Below, piece by piece: positions 43,105 to 53,215 of a DNA stretch of 64,000 nt; positions within the stretch are counted from its first letter, which is position 1, and every line of letters starts with the position of its first letter. The notes below the pieces were generated by a model that was not told where the DNA came from, did not search any database, and saw only the letters and a list, made by a program, of their open reading frames with translations. The stretch covers positions 807,225 through 871,224 of the forward strand of contig NZ_LMQS01000001.1 in the NCBI RefSeq assembly GCF_001424665.1, written 5' to 3'. This DNA is from Methylophilus sp. Leaf416 (lineage in GTDB: Bacteria > Pseudomonadota > Gammaproteobacteria > Burkholderiales > Methylophilaceae). Both the position numbers and the translations under genes were made by a program.

Positions 43105-44466
43105 TCACATGCCCGGGAATTTACCGCCCATCATGCCGCCCATGCCGCGCATCATCTTGGCCATGCCGCCTTTGCTGAACATCTTCATCATTTTTTGCGT
43201 TTCTTCAAACTGGTTGAGCAGGCGGTTCACATCTTGAACCTGCACGCCACTACCGGCCGCAATACGTTTTTTACGTGTCGCTTTGATCAGTTCGGGTTTA
43301 CTGCGCTCTTCCGGGGTCATGCTATTGATAATGCCTTCAATGCGGCGCAGGGATTTATCAACGTCGTCAGTATTGATTTTTTGCGCCATGCCGGCAATTT
43401 GCGAAGGCATTTTATCCATCAGCGATGCCATGCCGCCCATTTTGCGCATTTGCAGCATTTGCGACTTAAAGTCGTTGAGGTCAAACTTGGCGCCGGACTT
43501 GATTTTGTCGGCGACTTTTTTCGCCTCGTCGAGGTCGACTTTTTTATGCGCTTCTTCAATCAGGCTCAGTACATCGCCCATGCCGAGGATACGGCCTGCC
43601 ATACGGTCTGGATGGAAAGGTTCCAGGCCATCGATTTTTTCACTGACGCCGATAAACTTGATTGGCTGACCTGTGACATGGCGCACAGATAAGGCGGCAC
43701 CGCCACGCGAGTCACCATCCAGCTTGGTGACAATCACGCCTGTCAGTGGCAAGGCTTCGCCAAAGGCTTTAGCGGTATTAACGGCATCCTGGCCTTGCAT
43801 GGCGTCGACTACAAACAGGGTTTCGGTCGGTTTGAGTAACGCGTGCAAGTCTTTGATTTCTGCCATCATGGCTTCATCAATCGCCAGGCGGCCTGCGGTA
43901 TCGAAAATCACCACATCGTAGTAATTCTTTTTCGCCTGCTCCATCACCTGTGCAGCGATTTCGAGCGGCTTTTGCTGCGGATTGCTGTCGAAGCAATCAA
44001 TGTCCAGTTGTTTCGCCAGCGTCTGCAACTGGGTAATCGCAGCCGGACGGTACACATCGGCACTGGCCAGCAATACTTTTTTCTTTTGTTCTTTGAGTAA
44101 CTTGGCCAATTTGCCGGAAGTGGTGGTTTTACCGGCACCCTGCAAACCTGCCATCAGGATCACCACCGGAGGTACTGCCGCCAGGTTGAGGCCAACGTTG
44201 GCTTTACCCATCAATTCAGTCAATTCGTCATTGACGACTTCAATCACGGCTTGCCCTGGTGTCAGGCTTTGCAGCACTTCGCGGCCATTGGCGCGCTCTT
44301 TGACACGAGCGATAAAGTCTTTGACTACCGGCAAGGCCACATCTGCTTCGAGCAGCGCCATCCGCACTTCACGCATCGCATCGGCAATGTTGTCTTCAGT
44401 TAAACGTGCTTGGCCTCGCAGGTTTTTAATCACGCCCTGCAAACGGCCGGTCAGGTTTTCCAGCAT
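43105..44466 (-). CDS. ffh: Signal recognition particle protein Ffh
   Basis: 453 residues: N domain (about 1-85), G domain with GLQGAGKTT (about 106), DTAGRLAID and TKLDGD, and a Met-rich M domain that ends MRGMGGMMGGKFPGM. It binds 4.5S RNA and signal sequences for co-translational targeting with FtsY. Divergent from the CcsA-like gene, the usual neighbour in beta- and gammaproteobacteria. Confidence 0.98.
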   Translation of the reverse strand: MLENLTGRLQGVIKNLRGQARLTEDNIADAMREVRMALLEADVALPVVKDFIARVKERANGREVLQSLTPGQAVIEVVNDELTELMGKANVGLNLAAVPPVVILMAGLQGAGKTTTSGKLAKLLKEQKKKVLLASADVYRPAAITQLQTLAKQLDIDCFDSNPQQKPLEIAAQVMEQAKKNYYDVVIFDTAGRLAIDEAMMAEIKDLHALLKPTETLFVVDAMQGQDAVNTAKAFGEALPLTGVIVTKLDGDSRGGAALSVRHVTGQPIKFIGVSEKIDGLEPFHPDRMAGRILGMGDVLSLIEEAHKKVDLDEAKKVADKIKSGAKFDLNDFKSQMLQMRKMGGMASLMDKMPSQIAGMAQKINTDDVDKSLRRIEGIINSMTPEERSKPELIKATRKKRIAAGSGVQVQDVNRLLNQFEETQKMMKMFSKGGMAKMMRGMGGMMGGKFPGM

Positions 44467-44548
44467 GGGTAAACTCTCTTTAAAACAGGTCTTTGAATAA
44501 GCTAGGGATTTTACATCATGCTAGGCGAATACGCCGAGTTTTGCCATA

Positions 44549-45382
44549 ATGCAACCCATGATTCAGCATCTTATTCCCTATCTGGTCGTCGCGTTTATCT
44601 ATATGGCAGTGGCGATGGATTACTGGCGTATTGCCAGGCAAAACAAGCCTGCCAGTGAAACGCAGGCATCGTTCCAGCTTCATAGTGCCATGGTGGCATT
44701 AGGCGTGATTTTGCATGGCTGGCTGCTTTACCGCGACATGTTTGCAGTGGGTGGATTCAACCTTGGCGTCTACTTCGCCCTTTCGGCTATCCTCTGGCTG
44801 ACGGTGCTGATTTACTGGATAGCTGACCTGAAGCACGCACTTCACAGCCTGCAGGCTTTTGTATTACCACCAGCCGCCTTGTTTGTACTGATGCCAGCGT
44901 TTGCCATCAAAGATTACTACGTGAATACCGCAGGCCTGTCACTGTTTAGCCTGCATATCGTTATCGCCATCTTGGCCTACAGCCTGTTTACGTTCGCTGC
45001 GCTGCATGCCTGCCTGATGCGCATGGCCGAGCGCGCCTTGCACCAGAAAAACAGCTGGCTGGCGTTGCCCGGCTTCCCGCCGTTGATGGTGATGGACGCC
45101 TTGCTGTTCAGGGTGTTACATATCGGTTTTGTATTGCTGACGATTACCTTGGTTAGTGGCATGCTGTTTAGCGAAGAAATTTTCGACCAGCCATTACAGT
45201 TCAACCATAAAACTATATTTTCGATAGCCTCCTGGCTGATTTATGCGTGGTTGCTATTTGGCCGCTTTAAATATGGCTGGCGTGGCAAAACCGCTACCCG
45301 CTGGACGCTGTTTGGTTTTGTGCTGCTGCTGTTGGCTTATATAGGTAGCCGTTTCGTGTTGCACGTGGTGTTGAATCGCTAG
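44549..45382 (+). CDS. CcsA/YpjD-like cytochrome c assembly family membrane protein
   Basis: 277 residues with about eight transmembrane helices and the CcsA/HemX-type conserved region. There is a His at the end of LHGWL and another in SLHIVIAILAYSLFTFAALHA; both are typical candidate heme ligands. Members next to ffh are usually called YpjD and have no firmly known role; heme handling is the family inference. Alternative start at the second Met, three codons on. Confidence 0.88.
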   Translation: MQPMIQHLIPYLVVAFIYMAVAMDYWRIARQNKPASETQASFQLHSAMVALGVILHGWLLYRDMFAVGGFNLGVYFALSAILWLTVLIYWIADLKHALHSLQAFVLPPAALFVLMPAFAIKDYYVNTAGLSLFSLHIVIAILAYSLFTFAALHACLMRMAERALHQKNSWLALPGFPPLMVMDALLFRVLHIGFVLLTITLVSGMLFSEEIFDQPLQFNHKTIFSIASWLIYAWLLFGRFKYGWRGKTATRWTLFGFVLLLLAYIGSRFVLHVVLNR

Positions 45383-45400
45383 AAATCAGAATTCAATATT

Positions 45401-45428
45401 AAACGCACCTTCTTTGGTGCGTTTTTTT
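45401..45428 (+). terminator. Terminator after the CcsA-like gene
   Basis: AACGCACC/GGTGCGTT stem with a short loop and seven T, 19 bases after the stop. Confidence 0.92.
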
Positions 45429-45566
45429 ATTCCTGACATGATTGGAAATGCAGTTATTTTCTAACGCTCATCTGACCAATTAATTCAGTGAACATACATT
45501 ATGTTTACGTAATTGATACATGGCTTATTACATACTGCCATTACCCAATCCGAGTGAATATTGCTG

Positions 45567-46676
45567 ATGTCTATTTTACCGTTGCTGCTTGGCTTATTGA
45601 TTAGTTATACCGCTTTTGCGCATGAGCCAAGCAATCTCGCCGAGCCTGCGTCTAAAGATACCTCTAGCCCTGTACTTCAATTCAGTGGTTACCTGGAAAC
45701 TTATTACATTCACGATTTCAACGACCCAGGCAACCATCGCCGTCCAGAGTTCGTTTACAGCCATCATGTGACTGATAGCCCAAGTGTTAATTTGGCCATG
45801 TTAAAAGCTGCTTTAAGCACAGAGCGACTCCGCAGCAATCTGACTTTGGGATCAGGCACCTATATGCGGGCTAACTATGCGGCAGAACCTCGTGGTTTAC
45901 GCAACATCTATGAAGCGAATATCGGCATTAAGCTTTCAGCAGAAAACAACTTGTGGCTGGATATGGGGGTGATGCCTTCGCATATCGGTTTTGAAAGCGC
46001 GGTGGGCCAGGATAACTGGACACTCACACGTAGCCTGATGGCGGATAACTCGCCATACTTTGAGACCGGTGCAAAACTAAGTTATATCACCAAGGATAAC
46101 AAATGGCAGATCAGCGGCTTATTACTCACTGGCTGGCAGCGCATAAATCGCCCTGACGGCAACACCACGCCTGCGATCGGGCACCAGCTGGTCTATAAAC
46201 CAAACGACAGGCTTACTGTTAATAGCAGCTCATTTATCGGCAACGATAAATCGGATGCCCAACGTCAGATGCGCTACTTTCACGATTTTTATGTGCAATG
46301 GCAGCTGGATGAACATTGGGGATTGATCACCGCGTTTGATATCGGCGCAGACCAAGCTGCTCCCGGCAGTGGGCGCTATCATGTGTGGTACAGCCCAAAC
46401 CTTGTATTGCGCTACAGCTATTCAGACCGCCTGCAATTTGCCGCGCGGCTGGAACACTATTACGACAAACACGGCGTGATTATCAACACTGGCACTGATG
46501 ATGGTTTTCAAACCACCGGTTATTCAGTCAATATGGATTACCGCCTTAACCAGCGCATGGTATGGCGGAATGAATTACGCAAACTGACTAGCCGCGATGC
46601 CATTTTTGATAAAGATGGCACTCGCAGCGTAGACAATAACTTAATGGCAGTGACAGCGCTGACGCTGAGTTTTTAA
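45567..46676 (+). CDS. Outer membrane beta-barrel porin (BBP2/OmpL-like)
   Basis: 369 residues from the ATG at 45567 (an in-frame TTG lies two codons before). A signal peptide (ILPLLLGLLISYTAFA) is followed by a barrel of alternating hydrophobic strands ending ALTLSF with a C-terminal Phe. FSGYLETYYIHDFNDPGN and DMGVMPSHIGFESAVGQDNW match the putative beta-barrel porin-2 family. The transported solute is unknown. Single gene, far from metal or phosphate systems. Confidence 0.85.
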   Translation: MSILPLLLGLLISYTAFAHEPSNLAEPASKDTSSPVLQFSGYLETYYIHDFNDPGNHRRPEFVYSHHVTDSPSVNLAMLKAALSTERLRSNLTLGSGTYMRANYAAEPRGLRNIYEANIGIKLSAENNLWLDMGVMPSHIGFESAVGQDNWTLTRSLMADNSPYFETGAKLSYITKDNKWQISGLLLTGWQRINRPDGNTTPAIGHQLVYKPNDRLTVNSSSFIGNDKSDAQRQMRYFHDFYVQWQLDEHWGLITAFDIGADQAAPGSGRYHVWYSPNLVLRYSYSDRLQFAARLEHYYDKHGVIINTGTDDGFQTTGYSVNMDYRLNQRMVWRNELRKLTSRDAIFDKDGTRSVDNNLMAVTALTLSF

Positions 46677-46728
46677 AGCACTGTCCAATTTAAGCTTAAC
46701 AATTACAGATTTGTATAGCGCAAGACCC

Positions 46729-47397
46729 CTAGCGCAGGCTGATCATTGGCCACTGATGCGCATTGGCATAAGCCGTTAATGTAGGGTCAGCATCCACCGC
46801 AACAGGATTAGTCACCAGCTTCATCAACGGTAAATCGTTGTGCGAGTCACTGTAGAAATAACTGGTTTCAAAATCGGCCAGTGTTTGCCCTTTGGCGGCC
46901 AGCCACTCGTTCAACCGCGTCACTTTACCTTGCTGGAAGCTGGGGGTGCCGCTTACGCCACCTGTAAATTCGCCATTCACCATTTCAGGATCAGTACCAA
47001 TCAGGTGTTCAATACCATAAGCGGTGGCAATCGGTTTGGTCACAAAACTGTTCGTAGCAGTAATCACCATGCACAGGTCGCCATTCGCCTTATGCTTGTT
47101 CACCAGCGCCTGCGCTTTTTGCGTCATCATCGGGCGGATCACGTTAGTCATATATTTTTTGTGCAGTTCATCCAGAAACGCCTTCGGGTGCTGCGCCAAT
47201 GGTTGTAACTGAAACGCGAGAAAGGCAAAAATATCCAGGTTGCCATTTTTGTAATCGAGATAGAACTGCTCGTTACGCGCTTTATGCGTTTTCTCGTCGA
47301 GCAAACCTTCCCCAATCAAGAAAATACTCCAGTTATAGTCACTATCCCCCGCCAGCAGGGTGTTATCCAAGTCAAACAAGGCCAGGTTTTGCTTCAT
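46729..47397 (-). CDS. HAD-IB family phosphatase (SerB-like)
   Basis: 222 residues from the second Met at 47397. HAD motif I is FDLDNTLLAGDSD (Asp nucleophile and Asp+2), motif II ITATNS, motif III with the Lys in QQGKVTRL, and motif IV YFYSDSHNDLPLM. The cap and size match the HAD-IB group that includes SerB-like and CicA-like phosphatases. The precise substrate cannot be assigned. It lies 25 bases after the EamA exporter gene, so the two are probably co-transcribed. Confidence 0.92.
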   Translation of the reverse strand: MKQNLALFDLDNTLLAGDSDYNWSIFLIGEGLLDEKTHKARNEQFYLDYKNGNLDIFAFLAFQLQPLAQHPKAFLDELHKKYMTNVIRPMMTQKAQALVNKHKANGDLCMVITATNSFVTKPIATAYGIEHLIGTDPEMVNGEFTGGVSGTPSFQQGKVTRLNEWLAAKGQTLADFETSYFYSDSHNDLPLMKLVTNPVAVDADPTLTAYANAHQWPMISLR

Positions 47398-47421
47398 AAA
47401 ACAACGGTCCAATCCAATTAA

Positions 47422-48315
47422 TTAAACGATCTTTTCTTCCGGTATGGCTTCAGTTGTCGAAGTCAGCACCAGAAACACACCAACCAGAATCACAGCCAGC
47501 GCAATATATTCCATCGCATGAATCTGCTCATCGGCAAACCAGACGCCGACGACAAATGCCACTACCGGATTCACGAAAGTATTACTGCTCGCCACCATGG
47601 GACGCACATTGTGCAGCAACCAATGGTAAGCAGAAAACGCCACGATAGAGCCGAACACAATCATGAATACAATCGCAGCCCATGAGCGTGTGCTGATTTC
47701 TACCGGCCATTGCTCACCAAACGCGGCGCTGAAAACAAATGCAATCAGGCCACCGCACAACATCTGGCTGGCTGCGCCTATCAGGCCTTGTGGCATCGCC
47801 ATATGTTTACTCCACACAGATCCCAGCGACCAAGAGGCTGCAGCAAACATTAGCAGAAATGCACTCAGCCAATCACCCTGCAAACTGCCGCGGGTATTCA
47901 ATAGCAAAATCCCGATCAGCCCGATGGCAATACCCAGCCATTCACGACGGCTGATTCTGTGTCCCCACAGGCTGGAAAAAATCGCCATCCAGATTGGTGC
48001 AGTGGCAATCGCCAGCGCTGCGACACTGGATGAGACATGCAACTGCACATGCGAAACGGTGCCATTGCCCAACACCGGCAGTAGCAAGCCCACTAACGCG
48101 GCACCACGCCATTGAATCAAACTGGGAGCGGCGTAACCCATGCCTCGCAGGATGGCGTAAAGCAGTGCCCCGGCAACTGTGAAACGAATGCCGACCATGA
48201 TAAATGGCGGAAAACTCTCAATCGCATATTTGATCGCGAGATAGGTCGAGCCCCATATGAGGTAAGTGCAGGCCAGTGCACTGATGATTAACAGCCATTT
48301 TTGCCTAGAAGACAT
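47422..48315 (-). CDS. EamA/DMT superfamily exporter (YedA-like)
   Basis: 297 residues with ten predicted helices in two EamA repeats (LIWGSTYLAIKYAIESFPPF at the start and SIVAFSAYHWLLHNVRP later). The tail EAIPEEKIV is cytosolic. Family members export amino acids or other small metabolites. The start is well placed behind AAGGGA. First gene of a two-gene unit with the HAD phosphatase. Confidence 0.9.
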   Translation of the reverse strand: MSSRQKWLLIISALACTYLIWGSTYLAIKYAIESFPPFIMVGIRFTVAGALLYAILRGMGYAAPSLIQWRGAALVGLLLPVLGNGTVSHVQLHVSSSVAALAIATAPIWMAIFSSLWGHRISRREWLGIAIGLIGILLLNTRGSLQGDWLSAFLLMFAAASWSLGSVWSKHMAMPQGLIGAASQMLCGGLIAFVFSAAFGEQWPVEISTRSWAAIVFMIVFGSIVAFSAYHWLLHNVRPMVASSNTFVNPVVAFVVGVWFADEQIHAMEYIALAVILVGVFLVLTSTTEAIPEEKIV

Positions 48316-48478
48316 TCAAATCCCTTACAACCTGGACCACTGTATGGAACATTTCATTTATTGATGACTTAGGGTTGAGGGCCATTTAAAAAGTGAGGGG
48401 TCTACTGAATAAACCTTCAAGCGGTTAAAACATTCATTCAAACTTTATTTCATGAAAAACCATGATGAATGTTCAATC

Positions 48479-48509
48479 GTTAAAGCGCACCAATCAAATG
48501 CGCTTTAAC
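48479..48509. terminator. Possible terminator after leuA
   Basis: 10-bp perfect arms GTTAAAGCGC/GCGCTTTAAC with an 11-base loop, 14 bases past the leuA stop. No real U tract, so efficiency is uncertain. Confidence 0.5.
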
Positions 48510-48522
48510 TGATTGGGTGCAA

Positions 48523-50058
48523 TTAATCGACTTGAGGATTTAGCTTCTCAGCTTTGGCATATAGCTTGTTTAACGCATTCAGATAGGCTTTGGCTGATGC
48601 CACCACGATGTCAGTATCTGCGCCCTGCCCGTTAACCACGCGGCCACCTTTTGCCAAACGCACCGTCACTTCGCCTTGCGCATCGGTGCCGCTAGTGATG
48701 TTATTCACTGAATAAAGCAGCAATTCTGTCTCGCTATTGACCACATTTTCAATCGCTTTAAAGGTGGCATCCACCGGACCGCCGCCAGTGGCTTCGGTCC
48801 GTTGCTCGGTGCCATCACGGTTGATGGTCAATACTGCATGCGGGATTTCGCCGGTTTGCGAAGCGACTTGCAGATAAGCCAGCTTGAATAATTCAGCAGT
48901 ATCCTGCACGACTTCGTCATTCACCAGCGCATGCAAATCTTCGTCAAAGATTTCCGATTTTTTATCGGCCAGTTCCTTAAAGCGTGCAAAGGCGGCATTC
49001 AGGGCGTCATCACTTTCCAGCTCAATCCCCAGCTCTTTCAAGCGGGTACGGAAAGCGTTGCGGCCAGACAATTTGCCCAGAGTCAGTTTATTCGCGCCCC
49101 AGCCCACATCTTCGGCGCGCATGATTTCGTAGGTTTCACGGTGCTTGAGCACACCATCCTGGTGGATGCCGGATTCATGCGCAAACGCATTGGCACCAAC
49201 AATCGCCTTGTTTGGCTGTACTGGGTAACCGGTAATGGTGGAGACCAGTTTGGAGGCAGGCACGATTTGCGTAGTATCAATCCGCGTGGTGAGGTTAAAA
49301 ATATCGCTGCGGGTTTTAATCGCCATCACGATTTCCTCCAGGCTGGCGTTACCCGCACGCTCACCGAGGCCGTTAATCGTGCATTCGACCTGGCGGGCAC
49401 CATTCATCACGGCAGACAGGGAGTTTGCAACCGCCATGCCCAAATCATTATGGCAGTGGGTAGACCAAACCACTTTGTCCGCCCCTCTGACACGCTTGAT
49501 CAGTTCAGCCATGCGCTCGCCCCACACCGAAGGAATACTGTAGCCGACGGTGTCCGGCACGTTGATGGTTTTGGCCCCGGCATCAATCACGGCTTCAAAT
49601 ACACGCACAAGAAAATCAATCTCGGAACGTACGGCATCTTCGGCAGAGAATTCAACGTCTTCGGTATACTCGAGTGCCCACTTCACTGCCTGTACCGCAC
49701 GCTCGACCACTTGGTCTTCGGTCATGCGCAGCTTGTTTTCCATATGGATTTTGCTGGTGGCAATAAAGGTATGGATACGGCCTTTGACGGCATGCCTGAT
49801 GGCTTCACCGGCACGGCGCACATCATTTTCACTGGCACGGGCCAGCGAGCACACGGTAGAAGTTTTAATCACCTTGGCGATTTCTGAAATCGCATCAAAG
49901 TCTCCGGGGCTGGCAGCTGCAAATCCGGCCTCAATCACATCCACACCCAGCTTTTCCAGCTGGCGCGCAATGCGGATTTTTTCTTCTTTGGTCATTGCAG
50001 CGCCGGGGCTTTGCTCCCCGTCGCGCAATGTGGTATCAAAAATAATAATTTGTTCCAT
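48523..50058 (-). CDS. leuA: 2-isopropylmalate synthase
   Basis: 511 residues. The catalytic TIM barrel starts with [14 protein letters not shown] and has [12 protein letters not shown] (metal ligands) and [15 protein letters not shown]. The C-terminal regulatory domain (about 390-505) binds leucine. It condenses acetyl-CoA with 2-oxoisovalerate, the first committed leucine step. Full long-form length. Followed by pssA upstream on the same strand, a neighbour seen in many betaproteobacteria. Confidence 0.98.
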   Translation of the reverse strand: MEQIIIFDTTLRDGEQSPGAAMTKEEKIRIARQLEKLGVDVIEAGFAAASPGDFDAISEIAKVIKTSTVCSLARASENDVRRAGEAIRHAVKGRIHTFIATSKIHMENKLRMTEDQVVERAVQAVKWALEYTEDVEFSAEDAVRSEIDFLVRVFEAVIDAGAKTINVPDTVGYSIPSVWGERMAELIKRVRGADKVVWSTHCHNDLGMAVANSLSAVMNGARQVECTINGLGERAGNASLEEIVMAIKTRSDIFNLTTRIDTTQIVPASKLVSTITGYPVQPNKAIVGANAFAHESGIHQDGVLKHRETYEIMRAEDVGWGANKLTLGKLSGRNAFRTRLKELGIELESDDALNAAFARFKELADKKSEIFDEDLHALVNDEVVQDTAELFKLAYLQVASQTGEIPHAVLTINRDGTEQRTEATGGGPVDATFKAIENVVNSETELLLYSVNNITSGTDAQGEVTVRLAKGGRVVNGQGADTDIVVASAKAYLNALNKLYAKAEKLNPQVD

Positions 50059-50164
50059 GAATGTATCCTAACCTGGTAGGCGGAATTTTACCTGCTTGGC
50101 AATCAATTGACCATCAAAGTCCCGCAGGATTCGCGGACTTACATAAGTACTTTCATCACGACCA

Positions 50165-50190
50165 ACAAAAAACGCGCCAGGTTGGCGCGT
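50165..50190 (-). terminator. Terminator after pssA
   Basis: 8-bp stem ACGCGCCA/TGGCGCGT with a 3-base loop, followed on the minus strand by six T, 18 bases past the pssA stop. Confidence 0.88.
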
Positions 50191-50207
50191 CTCAGTTTCT
50201 ACATGAC

Positions 50208-50996
50208 TCAGGTTTTATTTTTTGCGGCCATTCTGTCGCGTGTCCATAAATAGTATCCGGATAATGCATACACAAACACCACACTGAATAACACTTCCGG
50301 CGGGCTATACGAAATCAGTACAAAGGCCAGCATCACTGCCAGAATCGCGACGAAAGGCACAGAGTGTCGCAGGTTGATATCCTTACCGCTGTAAAACTTG
50401 AGATCAGATACCATGGAACCGGCAGCAAAAATAGTCAGGCACCAGGCAATCCATTTCACCTGCACCGCACCAAAAAAGATTTCGCGACCATCAATATTAT
50501 ATTCGTATGAAACCCAGACAAACCCAGCCAGCAATGCTGCCGCTGCCGGGCTAGGCAACCCCTGGAAATAGCGTTTATCCTGGAAAGGGTCATCAATCTT
50601 GGTATTGAAACGCGCCAGTCGCAAGGCAGCACAGGCACAATAAATAAATGCTGCGATCCAGCCCAGTTTATTCATTGGTTGCAACGCCCACACATACACA
50701 ATCAGTGCCGGTGCTACGCCAAACGAAACCATATCCGCCAGGCTGTCATATTCGGCGCCGAAGGCACTCTGCGTATTCGTCATCCGCGCAACACGGCCAT
50801 CCAGGCCATCTAGTACCATGGCGATAAAAATCGCTATCGCAGACTGCTCAAAATGCTGGTTCATCGCCTGCACAATGGCATAGAAACCGCCAAACAAAGA
50901 GGCAGAGGTAAACAAATTGGGCAGCAAATAAATGCCACGTTGACGCAGAGTGGTGTGTTCTTCACGTCGGGACAGGCGGGTTTGTGGGTCAGCCAT
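50208..50996 (-). CDS. pssA: CDP-diacylglycerol-serine O-phosphatidyltransferase
   Basis: 262 residues from the MADPQTRL start at 50996; 14 upstream in-frame residues exist but look atypical. About seven transmembrane helices. The CDP-alcohol phosphotransferase motif is DGLDGRVAR, followed by EYDSLAD, with all the Asp residues in place. It makes phosphatidylserine, the precursor of phosphatidylethanolamine, in the inner membrane. Confidence 0.95.
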   Translation of the reverse strand: MADPQTRLSRREEHTTLRQRGIYLLPNLFTSASLFGGFYAIVQAMNQHFEQSAIAIFIAMVLDGLDGRVARMTNTQSAFGAEYDSLADMVSFGVAPALIVYVWALQPMNKLGWIAAFIYCACAALRLARFNTKIDDPFQDKRYFQGLPSPAAAALLAGFVWVSYEYNIDGREIFFGAVQVKWIAWCLTIFAAGSMVSDLKFYSGKDINLRHSVPFVAILAVMLAFVLISYSPPEVLFSVVFVYALSGYYLWTRDRMAAKNKT

Positions 50997-51115
50997 AAGA
51001 GAATTCAAGAATGCAGATATGCGCATTGTTGCGGGCAATCACAAAAAATGCAAGCTCAGCCAAGCGTTAAAACGGCCCTATCAAGCAAACGGGAAGCGCA
51101 CCCTCGCTGTGATAA

Positions 51116-52375
<1,260 letters not shown>

Positions 52376-52854
52376 ACACAGAATACAAATACTCTTGGAT
52401 AATTCAGCTATATATTTTTAATTAACATACGTCCCTTTTCGCCCCTTGGTGAGCAACGCAGGATACAAGGGGAAGCCAGCGTGTCCAGTTCTTTGCCCTA
52501 TTACTTATGGACAAGCATCAGAAAGAAGGTCGACTAGGGGCGAATAGAAAAGATTAGGGGCCAAAGAAATACCTGTTAAAACTACGAGTAAGCGCGATAC
52601 TAGCTTTTCTATTGCAGCCAAGCTTAAGCAAGCACCCTCTCAGAATTCATGCCTACGCCGGAATGACGAACTGAAAATTACGCTTCAAGTCTGACAAATA
52701 ACAAGCGAAGCGCCCTATCACGAATATCTGCAAATCACCGCCCAAGCGTCCTTTTAACTTGCATACCCACCCCTCTTCTCCCCGCTCGTTCATTCTTCAC
52801 CTGCCTGTGCTAAAATCGCGTGTTATTTAGTAGATTGATTCAGGAAGAAAAAAT
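52376..52854. other. 479-base intergenic stretch between tgt and yajC
   Basis: No convincing gene. Contains a GC-rich tract with CGCCCCTTGG and later CTAGGGGCGAATAG, a TACGCCGGAATGACG motif common in betaproteobacterial repeats, and an AT-rich part before the yajC ribosome site (AGGAAG). It interrupts the usually tight tgt-yajC spacing and looks like a decayed insert or dispersed repeat. Confidence 0.45.
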
Positions 52855-53169
52855 ATGTTGATTAGTAATGCCTATGCAGCCACTGCAACAACCAGCGATA
52901 TCATGAGCTTCGTGCCTATGATTGTTATTTTCGTGCTGTTCTACTTCATGCTGATCCGTCCGCAAGTGAAACAGGCAAAACAACACAAATCCATGCTGGA
53001 AACACTTAAAGCTGGTGACGAAGTCGCGACTACCGGTGGTATCGTCGGCAAAGTAACTAAAGTAGGCGAAAGCTTTATCAGCGTTGAGATCGCCGCAAAC
53101 ACTGTGGTCAATGTACAAAAGCACACCGTACAGACCTTGCTGCCACCTGGCACCATAAAATCCATTTAA
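52855..53169 (+). CDS. yajC: YajC, Sec translocase accessory subunit
   Basis: 104 residues with one transmembrane helix (FVPMIVIFVLFYFMLIRPQ) and the conserved KQHKSMLETLKAGDEVATTGGIVGKV and VSVEIA-like cytosolic part. It joins SecD and SecF in the holotranslocon. The start has an AGGAAG ribosome site. First gene of yajC-secD-secF. Confidence 0.97.
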   Translation: MLISNAYAATATTSDIMSFVPMIVIFVLFYFMLIRPQVKQAKQHKSMLETLKAGDEVATTGGIVGKVTKVGESFISVEIAANTVVNVQKHTVQTLLPPGTIKSI

Positions 53170-53215
53170 TTCAAGTGGCCACTTTCCAGTCCTTTATTCC
53201 GTATAAGAGTTTTTT

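Noticed and set aside
43099-43692. Long plus-strand ORF opposite ffh
   Set aside because: His/Phe-rich antisense shadow of the conserved ffh gene.
48931-49887. 318-codon ORF opposite leuA
   Set aside because: Antisense shadow; leuA motifs are intact on the other strand.
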